64,000 nt of DNA from Bacteroidales bacterium (GTDB taxonomy: Bacteria > Bacteroidota > Bacteroidia > Bacteroidales > UBA932): the NCBI GenBank assembly GCA_017452265.1, contig JAFTMS010000011.1:1-64000 (forward strand). Reading direction: 5' to 3'. Each line of letters opens with the position of its first letter. Position 1 is the first letter of the stretch. Below the pieces are notes generated by a model. The model did no database searches. It worked only from the letters and a program-made list of their open reading frames with translations, and was not told the DNA's origin. Of the stretch, positions 6,726 through 15,474 are shown piece after piece. A program made the position numbers and the translations under genes.

Positions 6726-8578
6726 CTGCGGTTCTTTTTCTGCTGTTCCTTCATCATCTGCTCCTGCATCTTCTGAGCCTCCTCAAGCCTCTGCTGCCAC
6801 TTCGACTTCTGCTTAGGCTTTACCGCAGCGGCTGCCATCTGTGCACGTACCTTGTCCTCAGTCACAACAAACTTACGGATATACCATGTAATCAGCATCG
6901 TGATGATGTTTGAAAGAAGATAATAGTAGCTGAGGGCGGCAGAAAGGTTGTTACAGATGAAGAACATCATGATAGGCATAAGCCATACGCTCATGAACTT
7001 CATTCCGGCCATGTTCGGATCGTCCGACATCTGTCCCGAAGTCATCTTCGAATATATGAACATCGTCACAGCCATCAGGAGGGCGAACAGCGAAAGGTGG
7101 TCTCCGAGAAGCGGAATGTTCACGCCGAAATCCCAGATGGAATCATATGCGCTGAGGTCGTCCGCCCAGAGGAACTTCTGCTGACGAAGTTCGATGGATG
7201 CAGGGAAGAAGCGGAACATCGCGAAGAGGATAGGCATCTGCAGAAGCATCGGGAGACATCCGCCCATAGGACTGATTCCGGCCTTCTGATACAGATCCAT
7301 CATGGCCTGCTGCTTCTTCATGGCATCCTTCTCGTTCGGATACTTCTCGTTGAGCTTATCAATCTCCGGCTTGATCACCTGCATCTTTGCTGAAGACTTG
7401 TACGACTTTATTGTCAGCGGAGAAATCAGCAGCTTGATGAGGATGGTCATCAGGAGAATGACGATACCATAATTATGGATGAACTTTCCAAGGAAGTCGA
7501 AGCATGGGATGATGACGAACCTGCTGAACCAGCCCACAAGCCAGCCTCCGAGCGGAATTATCTTCTCATACTTCATGTCATAGGCCTTGAGACCACGGAA
7601 GTCGTTCGGACCGAAATAGAACTCATTGGCTATCACTGCATTGCCAGAAGAAGGCTGAAACTCCGAACGGAGTCTTGCAGAGCAGGCCATAAGGTTGTGC
7701 GACGGATCGTCCTCGGCAAAATACTTTACGGACAGATCTCCGGAAGCGAATTCCGACTTGGATGTCATGATCGCAGAGAAGAACTGCTGCTGGAAGGCGA
7801 ACCACTTGAACTTCGAATCAATCCTCTTCGAGCCGTCACGTCCGCGGCCGATTTCCTCAGGCTTCTTGTCGCCGGAGAAATAGTAGTCCAGCTTCGAATA
7901 CTGCTTCTCGTTCTTGTATCCTTTCTCCAGACGCGGAATCACGACGTTCCAGTCTATGTCGAGCATGGACACCTTGCGAGGTATTATATCCTCCATGCCT
8001 ACGAACGAAAGCTCGTTCTGAACCATGTAGCTGCCCTTTGTGAGAGAGAATTTCTGCTGGATATATCCTCCGTTGGAGAACGGAAGCTGCATAACGATCG
8101 TCGAATCATTGTACTCGGCCAGATTGAACACGAAATCCTTAGTGTTGATGTTTTCGCCGGCATAGACACCGATGCTCATCTGGCTGCCGTTCGGCTTGAT
8201 GAGATACAGGTCTGTGCTGTCATATGCCTTGTAGTCGTTGATCTTCACCGAATAAGGCTGGGCGCCCTGAGTGGTGAACTCCACCTCAAGCACATCATTG
8301 GAAAGCTTGTAATATGAGGCAGCGGCAAGCCTTGCTTCAGTAAGCATGCTGTCCTTATATGCAGGCAATGTCTTGACATTCACGTCAACCGTTCCATCAC
8401 CCTGCTGCGCTCTGTTCAGAGAGTCCATGGCCATCGCGGCCATCTGCTCCACCCTTGCGACGGAATCAAGCTGTGCCTGCTGCTCCGCCTGCTTTTCATA
8501 CTGTTTTGACTGGAACCATGTGAATCCGAACATGATCACACCGATCAGCACCAGTCCGATAATACTGTTTTTATCCAT
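6722..8578 (-). CDS. yidC: Membrane protein insertase YidC
   Basis: A 618-residue Oxa1/YidC insertase with an N-terminal membrane anchor (about 5-22), a large periplasmic domain (about 75-350) and the conserved five-helix insertase core (about 360-580: IVILLMTILIKLLISPLT, MGGCLPMLLQMPILFAMF). It inserts and folds inner-membrane proteins alone or with SecYEG. The C-terminus is a basic, Gln/Lys-rich tail (QQRLEEAQKMQ...KKNRR) likely to touch the ribosome. The gene precedes yggS with a 4-bp overlap. Confidence 0.97.
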   Translation of the reverse strand: MDKNSIIGLVLIGVIMFGFTWFQSKQYEKQAEQQAQLDSVARVEQMAAMAMDSLNRAQQGDGTVDVNVKTLPAYKDSMLTEARLAAASYYKLSNDVLEVEFTTQGAQPYSVKINDYKAYDSTDLYLIKPNGSQMSIGVYAGENINTKDFVFNLAEYNDSTIVMQLPFSNGGYIQQKFSLTKGSYMVQNELSFVGMEDIIPRKVSMLDIDWNVVIPRLEKGYKNEKQYSKLDYYFSGDKKPEEIGRGRDGSKRIDSKFKWFAFQQQFFSAIMTSKSEFASGDLSVKYFAEDDPSHNLMACSARLRSEFQPSSGNAVIANEFYFGPNDFRGLKAYDMKYEKIIPLGGWLVGWFSRFVIIPCFDFLGKFIHNYGIVILLMTILIKLLISPLTIKSYKSSAKMQVIKPEIDKLNEKYPNEKDAMKKQQAMMDLYQKAGISPMGGCLPMLLQMPILFAMFRFFPASIELRQQKFLWADDLSAYDSIWDFGVNIPLLGDHLSLFALLMAVTMFIYSKMTSGQMSDDPNMAGMKFMSVWLMPIMMFFICNNLSAALSYYYLLSNIITMLITWYIRKFVVTEDKVRAQMAAAAVKPKQKSKWQQRLEEAQKMQEQMMKEQQKKNRR

Positions 8579-8640
8579 TAGTAATATTTAGTTACACAAA
8601 CTGACGGTGACCTCTTCCGGCCACCGCCATTATTAAGATC

Positions 8641-10446
8641 TTATTCCTGTACTTCAGATTCGTTGAGTGCCTGAATCTGCTCCGCGAGAGCCTTGAGCTC
8701 GTCCTTAGCCTGAGCTATCCTCTCCTGCATCTGCCTGATGAGCGGCTCAGAGTTCTTCGACATCGAGAAGAAGCCGATGTTGTTCTCATATGTCACGATG
8801 TCCTGCTCGAGAGAATTGTACTTCTGTATCAGGCGGTCCTTCTCTGAAAGCTGCGGTCTTCCGCCACGGCCTCCGCGACGTCCGCCACGGCCCTGGTTAG
8901 GGAACTTTGCGACAGCCTCCTTGTATGCCTGAGCGACATTGTCCTTCTCCTTGAACGGCACGAAACCGATTTCCTGCCACCTCTTCTGGAAGTCCTGAAG
9001 TGCAGCTGCATCAGACTCGTCACCCTTCAGCTCGTATGCCTTGATTTCCTCGATGAGGCGCTGCTTTGCCTTGAGGTTTCCGTAGAAGTCGTTCTCCGGC
9101 TTCGCATTCTTGTCACGCTCTGCAAAGAACTCGTCGCAAGCCGCACGGAACCTCTTCCAAAGCTGCTCGGACTTCTTGCGTGGCACAGCTCCAATCTCCT
9201 TCCACTGCTTCTGGAGATTGATGAACTGGTCTGTCGCCTTCTTCCATTCTGTGCTTGTCTTCAGTTCCTCGGCAGCCTCGCAGAGAGCGATCTTCTTCTC
9301 GAGGTTTGCATTGATGCTGTCCTTATATTCAGTATAAAAGTCGCGCTTGCGGCCGTAGAACTTGTCACAGGCAGCACGGAAACGGTCGTATATCTTCTGA
9401 TTCTCCTTCTTTGAAGCGAAGCCAATCGTCTTCCACTCCTTCTGGATGTCCTCAATTTCCTTAGAGAAAGCGTTCCACTCGTTGGAATTGGCCACTTCCC
9501 TCTCCGCGATTTCCTCCACCTTCTCGCAGAGAACTGTCTTCTTTGCGAGATTCTCGGCCTGCTGCTCCTTCAAGCCCTCGAAGAATCCCTGATACTTCTT
9601 GTTGATGACAGCTGTCGCAGCCTTGAAGCGGTCCCAGATCTGATCCCTGTACTCCTTTGCCACAGGGCCGAACTCCTTCCACTGCTCGTGCAGCTTCTGA
9701 AGCTCCTTGAACGCCTCCACAACACTCGGATTCTCAGCGAGCTTCTCCGCCATTTCGCAGAACTTCTCCTTGGCCTCAAGGTTCTTCTTGAAGTCGAGGT
9801 CGCGAAGCTCACGGTTGATCTTCACCATATCGTAGAACTGCTCCACATAGAGCTGGTATGTCTCGTTTATGTTCCTGTAGCTCTGTGCAGGAACAGGGCC
9901 GATTGCCCTCCAGCGGTTCTGAATCTCACGGAATTCAGGGAATGTCGCATTCACATCCTCCTGCTTTTCCAGAAGGGCCTTGAGATCTGCAATCACTGCT
10001 TCCTTCCTGGCAAGATTCTCCTCGCGCTCCTTCTCCAGCTGCCTGTTGTACTCGGCACGCTCCTTTCTGTATTTATTATAGGATTCCTTGAAGCCTCTCT
10101 CGATTTCCGCAAACGGATTCTCAGATACCGTCTCTTCCGCGACAGGAGCAGACTCTTCCGTATCTTCGGCAGCTTCCTCCGCCTCCGGAGCAGCCGTCTC
10201 CGCTACGAGTCCGGCCTCTGCCTTCTCCTTCTGAAGCCTCTTGTAGAATGCGGACTTGATGGCCTCGGCTTCCTTTGACTTCTTCATTCTGTCCTCGTCC
10301 TGTGCAAGCTCTTCAAAAAGCTTCACAAGCTCTGCAAGGTTCTTTTCAGCGTAATTGACAGCAGGCTCTGCATTCACTTCAGCGATGCTCTCAACGCCCT
10401 CAGCTACATCTGATGCCAAAACATCAGGGATAATCTCTTCACTCAT
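8641..10446 (-). CDS. DUF349 repeat protein with RGG-type segment
   Basis: A 601-residue, highly charged, mostly helical cytoplasmic protein. After an acidic N-terminus it has five DUF349 repeats (about 165-510), each with a W-x-x-[IF]-G core (WRAIGPVP, WKEFGPV, WKTIGFA, WKEIGAVP, WQEIGFVP). Then comes a short GRGGRRGGRGGR segment at about 518-530 and a C-terminal coiled coil. DUF349 proteins are common in Bacteroidota and have no established function. The RGG-like run suggests nucleic-acid contact, which is inference. The stop lies 62 bp before yidC. Confidence 0.85.
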   Translation of the reverse strand: MSEEIIPDVLASDVAEGVESIAEVNAEPAVNYAEKNLAELVKLFEELAQDEDRMKKSKEAEAIKSAFYKRLQKEKAEAGLVAETAAPEAEEAAEDTEESAPVAEETVSENPFAEIERGFKESYNKYRKERAEYNRQLEKEREENLARKEAVIADLKALLEKQEDVNATFPEFREIQNRWRAIGPVPAQSYRNINETYQLYVEQFYDMVKINRELRDLDFKKNLEAKEKFCEMAEKLAENPSVVEAFKELQKLHEQWKEFGPVAKEYRDQIWDRFKAATAVINKKYQGFFEGLKEQQAENLAKKTVLCEKVEEIAEREVANSNEWNAFSKEIEDIQKEWKTIGFASKKENQKIYDRFRAACDKFYGRKRDFYTEYKDSINANLEKKIALCEAAEELKTSTEWKKATDQFINLQKQWKEIGAVPRKKSEQLWKRFRAACDEFFAERDKNAKPENDFYGNLKAKQRLIEEIKAYELKGDESDAAALQDFQKRWQEIGFVPFKEKDNVAQAYKEAVAKFPNQGRGGRRGGRGGRPQLSEKDRLIQKYNSLEQDIVTYENNIGFFSMSKNSEPLIRQMQERIAQAKDELKALAEQIQALNESEVQE

Positions 10447-10482
10447 AATAATGGAGTTATTGGTTTATAATTTATACAAGTC

Positions 10483-10491
10483 GCAAATATA
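10483..10491 (-). promoter_or_regulatory. -7 box for the DUF349 gene
   Basis: TATATTTGC on the minus strand fits TAnnTTTG and lies 37 bp upstream of the DUF349 start. No clear -33 TTTG is present. Confidence 0.55.
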
Positions 10492-10535
10492 CCATTTTTT
10501 TAGTAAAACACATAGTAAAACTCAAGTCAAAATGC

Positions 10536-10544
10536 TATTTTTGC
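10536..10544 (+). promoter_or_regulatory. -7 box for trmD
   Basis: TATTTTTGC fits TAnnTTTG and lies 31 bp before the trmD ATG at 10576. It places transcription start near 10550, ahead of the ATG but close to the upstream TTG at 10561. Confidence 0.55.
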
Positions 10545-10575
10545 AGACGGAAAAATCTTTTTGAAACATTTCATC

Positions 10576-11253
10576 ATGAGAATAGACATACTTACAGTCG
10601 TTCCCGAGCTGCTCGAAAGCCCCTTGAGCCATTCCATCGTGGGACGTGCTATAAAGAAGGGCCTGGTGGAGATACATGTCCATAACCTTCGCAAATACGG
10701 CAAAGGCCCACGCCTGCAGGTGGACGACTACAGCTACGGCGGAGATGCCGGAATGGTTCTGATGCTGGAGCCTGTGTACAACATGATAGAGGAGCTCAGG
10801 GCGGAAAGGGAATACGACGAGATCATATACATGTCGCCCGACGGAGAAATCCTGAACCAGAACATCGCGAACGAACTTTCGCTGAAGGAAAACATAATCC
10901 TGCTGTGCGGGCATTACAAAGGCATCGACCACCGCATCAGGGAACATCTCATCACACGTGAGATTTCGTGCGGAGACTATGTCCTCAGCGGCGGCGAGCT
11001 TCCGGCTGCGATTCTGGCAGATTCCATCATCAGGCTTATACCGGGAGCACTTACGGACGAGACATCGGCCTTGAGCGACTGCTTCCAGGACGGACTTCTG
11101 TCGGCTCCGATATACACCAGACCTGCGGAATTCAACGGTTGGAAGGTGCCGGACGTACTTCTGAGCGGCAATCCGAAGCTCATAAGGGAATGGCAGGACG
11201 AGCAGGCCATAGAAAGGACGAAAAAGCTCCGTCCGAATCTTTTGAAGGAATAA
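10576..11253 (+). CDS. trmD: tRNA (guanine-N1)-methyltransferase TrmD
   Basis: TrmD methylates G37 of tRNAs with SAM, preventing +1 frameshifts. The 225-residue protein starts [11 protein letters not shown], as the family does; a TTG five codons upstream would add MKHFI. The knotted SAM site is visible as [13 protein letters not shown] and [16 protein letters not shown]. The end, [23 protein letters not shown], is the tRNA-binding linker. It is transcribed alone, with its own promoter. Confidence 0.97.
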   Translation: MRIDILTVVPELLESPLSHSIVGRAIKKGLVEIHVHNLRKYGKGPRLQVDDYSYGGDAGMVLMLEPVYNMIEELRAEREYDEIIYMSPDGEILNQNIANELSLKENIILLCGHYKGIDHRIREHLITREISCGDYVLSGGELPAAILADSIIRLIPGALTDETSALSDCFQDGLLSAPIYTRPAEFNGWKVPDVLLSGNPKLIREWQDEQAIERTKKLRPNLLKE

Positions 11254-11266
11254 AAGTTCAAAAATA

Positions 11267-11298
11267 TTTGCAAATTACGATTTAATACCTAAATTTGC
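11267..11298 (+). promoter_or_regulatory. Full-consensus promoter of a short transcript
   Basis: TTTG at 11267-11270, a 19-nt spacer, then TAAATTTGC at 11290-11298. This is an exact match to the Bacteroidetes housekeeping promoter and starts 14 bp after the trmD stop. Confidence 0.8.
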
Positions 11299-11303
11299 AT
11301 TCG

Positions 11304-11421
11304 ACATAACGATTTAATGTCAATCAGACGTTTCTAACCACTAATAATTAATCATCCCAAAAGGGAAATACACTACACTACTAACTAACCGAAAAAAGCC
11401 CGCAGTGATGCGGGCTTTTTT
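11304..11421 (+). ncRNA. Candidate small RNA (about 118 nt) with own promoter and terminator
   Basis: A consensus promoter (11267-11298) and a strong terminator (11397-11421) delimit a transcript that contains no gene of normal size. The only reading frame is a six-codon ORF at 11317-11337 (MSIRRF). The rest is A-rich with a small cccaaaaggg hairpin at 11356-11365. It could be a regulatory RNA or a leader peptide whose downstream gene is gone. No known RNA family was recognised. The exact 5' end is inferred from the -7 box. Confidence 0.6.
11397..11421 (+). terminator. Rho-independent terminator of the small RNA
   Basis: Perfect 8-bp stem AGCCCGCA / TGCGGGCT closed by a GTGA loop and followed by six T. 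Confidence 0.9.
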
Positions 11422-11448
11422 GCACTTTCGCAATAGCAAAAGTGCAAA

Positions 11449-11513
11449 GGTCTAACCCCCAGGCACAAGTGCCAGCCCCCTATAGGGGGCATGCAGCCTT
11501 TCTACGAAAGACC
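11449..11513. repeat. Cluster of small palindromes bounded by GGTCTA...AGACC
   Basis: Between GGTCTA and AGACC lie ggcac-aa-gtgcc (11462-11473) and the perfect gccccctatagggggc. Just outside are gcacttt/aaagtgc (about 11422-11445) and an accgg/ccggt pair. The outer GGTCTA/AGACC ends and the C-rich then G-rich core resemble the element inside lpxB, but the match is short. Confidence 0.5.
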
Positions 11514-11561
11514 GGCGACCTGCCCGGTCGCATATGCATGGCTATTTCACAAGAATTTATG

Positions 11562-11570
11562 TAACTTTGC
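11562..11570 (+). promoter_or_regulatory. -7 box for the gene at 11589
   Basis: TAACTTTGC matches TAnnTTTG and lies 18 bp before the ATG, giving a short leader. No clear -33 box. Confidence 0.55.
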
Positions 11571-11588
11571 ACAACGAAATTTACGTTT

Positions 11589-12170
11589 ATGGAAGAAAAC
11601 ATACAATATTACGACACTTATGAGACGAATCTCCAGCGCGAAATGCTGAAGATGTGCACGAGCCTCGGAATGCTTGGAGGCGAACTGCTCAGCTCCGAGG
11701 ACATAGACCTGAAATGGAAGGAATGGGCACCGGAATACATTGCGGAAGCGCTTCCGGAGGTGAACACATATCCGGAATTTGCAATCGCATGCGCCGGCTA
11801 TGCAGGCATGGCAGTGGCACAGTGGTGGGATGAGGACTGGGGACGCCATCACGGAGCGGCATATGAAAGCCTGCACGGAAAGCGCGGCTTCGACGACATG
11901 GACGAACATATCGTACAGAACATCCTCGGGCTCGCTCTGGATTCGACTCAAGCGAAGCAGATAATGAACATCCTGCTCTGCTGCGCCCAGAAGGCCGTCA
12001 CATTCATTCAGCATGAGCACATCGAATCGCAGACCGTGAAGGCATTCCACATCTTCGCCAGAACCGTCCGCGTGATGTTCAAGACAGGAGCGGCGCTTCA
12101 GCTGCACAGGCTGGGCTACAAGTTCCACAAGGTGGATCTGAGCCGCGCCGGCATGAAGCCTCTTTCATAG
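11589..12170 (+). CDS. Unrecognised conserved-looking protein
   Basis: A 193-residue soluble protein that I do not recognise. It has no signal peptide or membrane segment. The N-terminal half is acidic; the middle is rich in Ala/Gly/Trp (ACAGYAGMAVAQWWDEDWGRHHG), with paired Trp and His residues that could bind metal or cofactor. The C-terminal half is helical (HIVQNILGLALDSTQAKQIMN...). The ATG has its own promoter 18 bp upstream. A strong terminator follows the stop, so it is probably monocistronic. Confidence 0.75.
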   Translation: MEENIQYYDTYETNLQREMLKMCTSLGMLGGELLSSEDIDLKWKEWAPEYIAEALPEVNTYPEFAIACAGYAGMAVAQWWDEDWGRHHGAAYESLHGKRGFDDMDEHIVQNILGLALDSTQAKQIMNILLCCAQKAVTFIQHEHIESQTVKAFHIFARTVRVMFKTGAALQLHRLGYKFHKVDLSRAGMKPLS

Positions 12171-12188
12171 AACCGGCTCAGGACAGGA

Positions 12189-12230
12189 AAAATCCCGGAA
12201 CTGACATTTGAAGTACTGTTCCGGGATTTT
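12189..12230. terminator. Bidirectional terminator
   Basis: AAAATCCCGGAAC / GTTCCGGGATTTT, a 13-bp perfect stem with a 16-nt loop. T-runs exit on both strands between two convergent genes. Confidence 0.9.
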
Positions 12231-12854
12231 CTATTTCTGTATAAGGCCGTTGATTATCATGCCCTTGATGTCTTCACGCCGATGATCCAGATAGTCCTTT
12301 CTGGAAATCGAATCGCATTCGCCGCTGGCAAACCCTTTCGGAGCTATGATGAAGGCTGAAAGAATCAGTGAAAATATGTTCAGCAGCAGGTCGATAGCCT
12401 TCACGCTTCTTATCGTTCCCCTTGCCGCTTCCTCATCCACCATGACCTCGAACCTTTTGAACGCGCTGCTTCTGCTTTCGCTGCGCAGGTATCTGTTGCG
12501 GAACATGTCCCATCTTTCCGGATTCATGACAAGCTCGTTAACAATGAACGGAGCAAGCCTTTCGTCCAGTTCCAGCACTCCGAAATAAAAGTCTATGATG
12601 TTGCGGAGCCTCTCAAGAAAGTCCACAGACTCGTCCAGAGGTGGATCGAGATACTCCACCACCTGTTCCATCTTCGGTGCAAAGACATCCCAGAAGAGTT
12701 TCTCCTTGGTTCTGAAATAATAATGTATCAGAGCCTGATTGCACCCTACAACCTTGGCTATCTCCGTAGTAGAGGTGCCGCTGAACCCCTTTTCGAGAAA
12801 AAGGCGTTCAGCGACCCACAATATGCGTTTTTCGATGTTCTGATTTCTATCCAT
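12231..12854 (-). CDS. TetR/AcrR family transcriptional regulator
   Basis: 207 residues. The N-terminal TetR helix-turn-helix (about 8-55) is clear: ILWVAERLFLEKGFSGTSTTEIA...NQALIHYYFRTKEKLF. The rest is a helical ligand-binding domain. It lies 31 bp downstream of the YeiH-type exporter gene on the same strand and has its own -7 box. It may regulate the exporter or itself; ligand unknown. Confidence 0.9.
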   Translation of the reverse strand: MDRNQNIEKRILWVAERLFLEKGFSGTSTTEIAKVVGCNQALIHYYFRTKEKLFWDVFAPKMEQVVEYLDPPLDESVDFLERLRNIIDFYFGVLELDERLAPFIVNELVMNPERWDMFRNRYLRSESRSSAFKRFEVMVDEEAARGTIRSVKAIDLLLNIFSLILSAFIIAPKGFASGECDSISRKDYLDHRREDIKGMIINGLIQK

Positions 12855-12872
12855 ATATACTTGAATCAGGTC

Positions 12873-12881
12873 GCAAATTTA
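12873..12881 (-). promoter_or_regulatory. -7 box of the TetR gene
   Basis: TAAATTTGC on the minus strand with a TTG 20 nt upstream of it. The promoter overlaps the end of the yeiH-like gene, about 19 nt before the regulator start. Confidence 0.55.
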
Positions 12882-12885
12882 GCAA

Positions 12886-14154
12886 TTACATCCCTGCAAT
12901 CCAAGGCTTGATTACACCGAAAATTATGTAAGCGACGATAAGCGTTGCAAAGATGTTGAATGTCTGGGCTGTGAGGAACACCTTGAGCGGAGTCCTGTTC
13001 TCCTTTGCGAAGAGTTCCTTGAAGCGTGTCTCAAGGCCGATGCAGACGAATGCGATGCTGAAGAGTGTGCTCTGGAAGCCCTTTGTCACCTTTCCTACCG
13101 CCTTTGCAGTCTCAGGCTCGAAGCAGAAGCTGAATACGAGAGATGCGAGTACAAAACCTACGACGAACTTAGGGAAACGGTCCCAGATCACGCCGAGGGT
13201 AGGCTTTTCCTCATTGTTCTTGCCCTGGTATGTCCACATGAGGGAGATGATGAACGCTGCAACTCCGAGAAGGACGTTCTGAGAAGACTTCACGATTACG
13301 GCAGTCTGAGCTGCGAGGTCGCCTGTCTCAGGAGTGTCTGCAAGCGTACCGGCAGCAGCCACGGCGCCTGTCGTGTCGATTGTTCCTCCAAGCCATGCTC
13401 CTGTCACTTCAGGGCCGAGATGCATGAGGTTTGCAAGCCACGGAAGGAGATACATCATAGGGATGGCGATGATGAGCACGAGGGAAACCACATATGAAAG
13501 CTTCTTGCTGTCGCCCTTGATGACACCGCAGGTCGCGATTGCAGCGGACACGCCGCAGATTGACACAGCACTTGCGAGCATAGTGCCCATCTCCGGATCC
13601 ACCTTCATCTTCTTGCCCACCCAGAATGCGAAATACCACACGCAGAATACGATGATTACAGACTGTGCAAGGCCGTAAGCTCCTGACTTCATGACATTTC
13701 CGAAGAGGATTGTAGAGCCGAGGCATATGATTCCGATCTTGATGTAGAACTCACTGTTTATTGCAGCCTTGAGCCACTGAGGCACACGGAAGCAGTTGCT
13801 TATGATAAGACCGAGAATCACTGCAAAGAACACAGACTCGAAGCCGAACTTCTTGATTACAGGGATATTGGCGAGAAGCTGTGCGCAGAGCGTGAGACCG
13901 AAGATCACGGCGAGAGAAGGGAGCACCCAGACCAGTTCGCCGGCCTTCTTGCCCATGAAGAGCGAGGTCACTATCGTAAGCAGATATACGAAGACAAACA
14001 TGTAAAGAGCTGAAAGCCAGTCTGCTCCAGACGAGAGAGTCTTCGGCATCTTTGGCATTGACTCAGGAAAGATGGCTGCGAGAGCCAGAATGATTGCACC
14101 GGCGAAGACTATGATCCAGTCCTCTGTTGCAAATTGTTTAAGCCATTTCTTCAT
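12886..14154 (-). CDS. YeiH family putative sulfate exporter
   Basis: A 422-residue inner-membrane protein with about 10-11 helices, of the UPF0324/YeiH family. Family marks are GLIISNCFRVP, IGIICLGSTILFG, ASAVSICGVSAAIATCGVIKG and the glycine-rich GGTIDTTGAVAAAG. The sulfate role is a family label; the transported substrate is not established. Its leader carries repeats (14172-14225) that might serve control. Confidence 0.88.
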   Translation of the reverse strand: MKKWLKQFATEDWIIVFAGAIILALAAIFPESMPKMPKTLSSGADWLSALYMFVFVYLLTIVTSLFMGKKAGELVWVLPSLAVIFGLTLCAQLLANIPVIKKFGFESVFFAVILGLIISNCFRVPQWLKAAINSEFYIKIGIICLGSTILFGNVMKSGAYGLAQSVIIVFCVWYFAFWVGKKMKVDPEMGTMLASAVSICGVSAAIATCGVIKGDSKKLSYVVSLVLIIAIPMMYLLPWLANLMHLGPEVTGAWLGGTIDTTGAVAAAGTLADTPETGDLAAQTAVIVKSSQNVLLGVAAFIISLMWTYQGKNNEEKPTLGVIWDRFPKFVVGFVLASLVFSFCFEPETAKAVGKVTKGFQSTLFSIAFVCIGLETRFKELFAKENRTPLKVFLTAQTFNIFATLIVAYIIFGVIKPWIAGM

Positions 14155-14171
14155 AACTGTTTAGTTTTTTA

Positions 14172-14225
14172 GTACACTTGATTTGTACACTTGGCATACG
14201 TGCATCATCAGAGCGGCCCGTATGC
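14172..14225. promoter_or_regulatory. Direct and inverted repeats in the YeiH leader
   Basis: Two direct copies of GTACACTTG (14172-14180 and 14185-14193, 13 bp apart) and an inverted pair GCATACG/CGTATGC (14194-14200 and 14219-14225) lie 18-71 bp upstream of the exporter start. They could be operator sites or a leader structure. Confidence 0.4.
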
Positions 14226-14276
14226 AAGTTCTTTTAATAGGTTATTAAATACCTTGCAAAATAAAGAATTACCAAT

Positions 14277-14315
14277 GAAAAAAACAAACCATTGACAAAA
14301 TTATTCTGTCAATGG
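14277..14315 (-). terminator. Rho-independent terminator of trpS
   Basis: Minus strand: CCATTGACA / TGTCAATGG, a 9-bp stem with a 9-nt loop, followed by TTTGTTTTTTT. It lies 30 bp past the trpS stop. Confidence 0.85.
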
Positions 14316-14344
14316 CCAATAAATCCGACTGATATGTCAATTAT

Positions 14345-15454
14345 TTACTTCTGATATTTCCTGGTATGCTCGGCTATAAGCTCCGCATCGTCGAAATAAT
14401 CGATCTTCATTGCCTTGCGGACATCTGCAAGAGTCTTCGCAGCCTCAGCACGTGCGACTTCCGACCCCTTGCGCAGAATCTCATACACCTGAGGGATGTT
14501 CCGCTCATATTCGGCACGTCTTTCACGTATCGGCTGCAGGATGTCCTCCATTATATTATAAAGGAACTTCTTGCATGTGCCGTCACCGAGGCCGCCCCTG
14601 CGGTAATGGTCCTTCAGAGCGTCGATGTTCTCATATTCAGGAAGGAACTTCACGAAATGTTCAGGTTCGCAGAAGGCATCGAGGTATGTGAACACGACAT
14701 TGCCCTCCACATGGCCGGGATCCGAAATCTGGAGATGCTCAGGATCCGTGTACATGCTGTTCACCTTCTTCTTTATTTCCTTGGACGTGTCCGAAAGATA
14801 GATGCAGTTGCCGAGGGACTTGCTCATCTTTGCCTTGCCGTCGGTGCCAGGAAGCCTGCTGCAGACCGAATTAGATGGAAGAAGAGCCTCCGGAGTGACG
14901 AGGTCTCCGCCGTAAACGGTGTTGAACTTGTGCACGATTTCCCTTGTCTGCTCGATCATAGGGAGCTGGTCATCGCCTACAGGAACTGTCGTGGCACGGA
15001 AAGCAGTGATGTCCGATGCCTGGCTTATAGGATATGTGAAGAATCCGACCGGAATACCTTTCTTATTCTGGTTTTCCTCATCATCCGAAAAGCCTCTGAG
15101 CTGGATCTCCTGCTTCACTGTCGGGTTTCGCTGAAGACGCTGCACGGTCACGAGGTTCATATAATAGAATGCAAGTTCACAAAGCTCCGGCACCTGCGAC
15201 TGTATGAATATAGTCACCTTTTCAGGATCAAGGCCTGCAGAGAGATAGTCCAAAGCCACTTCTATGATGTTCTGGCGCACCTTTTCAGGATTGTCGGCAT
15301 TGTCTGTAAGAGCCTGCGCATCGGCAATCATTATGAATATCTTCTCGAATTCGCCGGAATTCTGCAGCTCCACCCTTCTGCGGAGCGATCCTACATAGTG
15401 TCCGAGATGGAGCTTTCCGGTCGGACGGTCGCCAGTAAGTATAATCTTTCCCAT
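14345..15454 (-). CDS. trpS: Tryptophan--tRNA ligase
   Basis: A class I aminoacyl-tRNA synthetase that charges tRNA-Trp. The 369-residue protein has the HIGH-type motif in [18 protein letters not shown] (residues 7-24), the pocket sequence [16 protein letters not shown] and the KMSKS motif in [11 protein letters not shown]. It is nearer the longer TrpS class seen in several anaerobes than the compact 330-residue form. A -7 box overlaps the end of the upstream GH84 gene, so trpS is probably transcribed independently. Confidence 0.97.
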   Translation of the reverse strand: MGKIILTGDRPTGKLHLGHYVGSLRRRVELQNSGEFEKIFIMIADAQALTDNADNPEKVRQNIIEVALDYLSAGLDPEKVTIFIQSQVPELCELAFYYMNLVTVQRLQRNPTVKQEIQLRGFSDDEENQNKKGIPVGFFTYPISQASDITAFRATTVPVGDDQLPMIEQTREIVHKFNTVYGGDLVTPEALLPSNSVCSRLPGTDGKAKMSKSLGNCIYLSDTSKEIKKKVNSMYTDPEHLQISDPGHVEGNVVFTYLDAFCEPEHFVKFLPEYENIDALKDHYRRGGLGDGTCKKFLYNIMEDILQPIRERRAEYERNIPQVYEILRKGSEVARAEAAKTLADVRKAMKIDYFDDAELIAEHTRKYQK

Positions 15455-15474
15455 ATATCGTCATTTTAATACGC

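Noticed and set aside
7475-8317. 280-codon plus-strand frame over yidC
   Set aside because: Antisense shadow of yidC.
8590-8625. Hairpin between the DUF349 gene and yidC as a terminator
   Set aside because: Stem has a mismatch and there is no T-run; the genes are only 62 bp apart and may be co-transcribed.
14366-15469. 367-codon plus-strand frame over trpS
   Set aside because: Mirror frame of trpS, which has clear catalytic motifs on the other strand.
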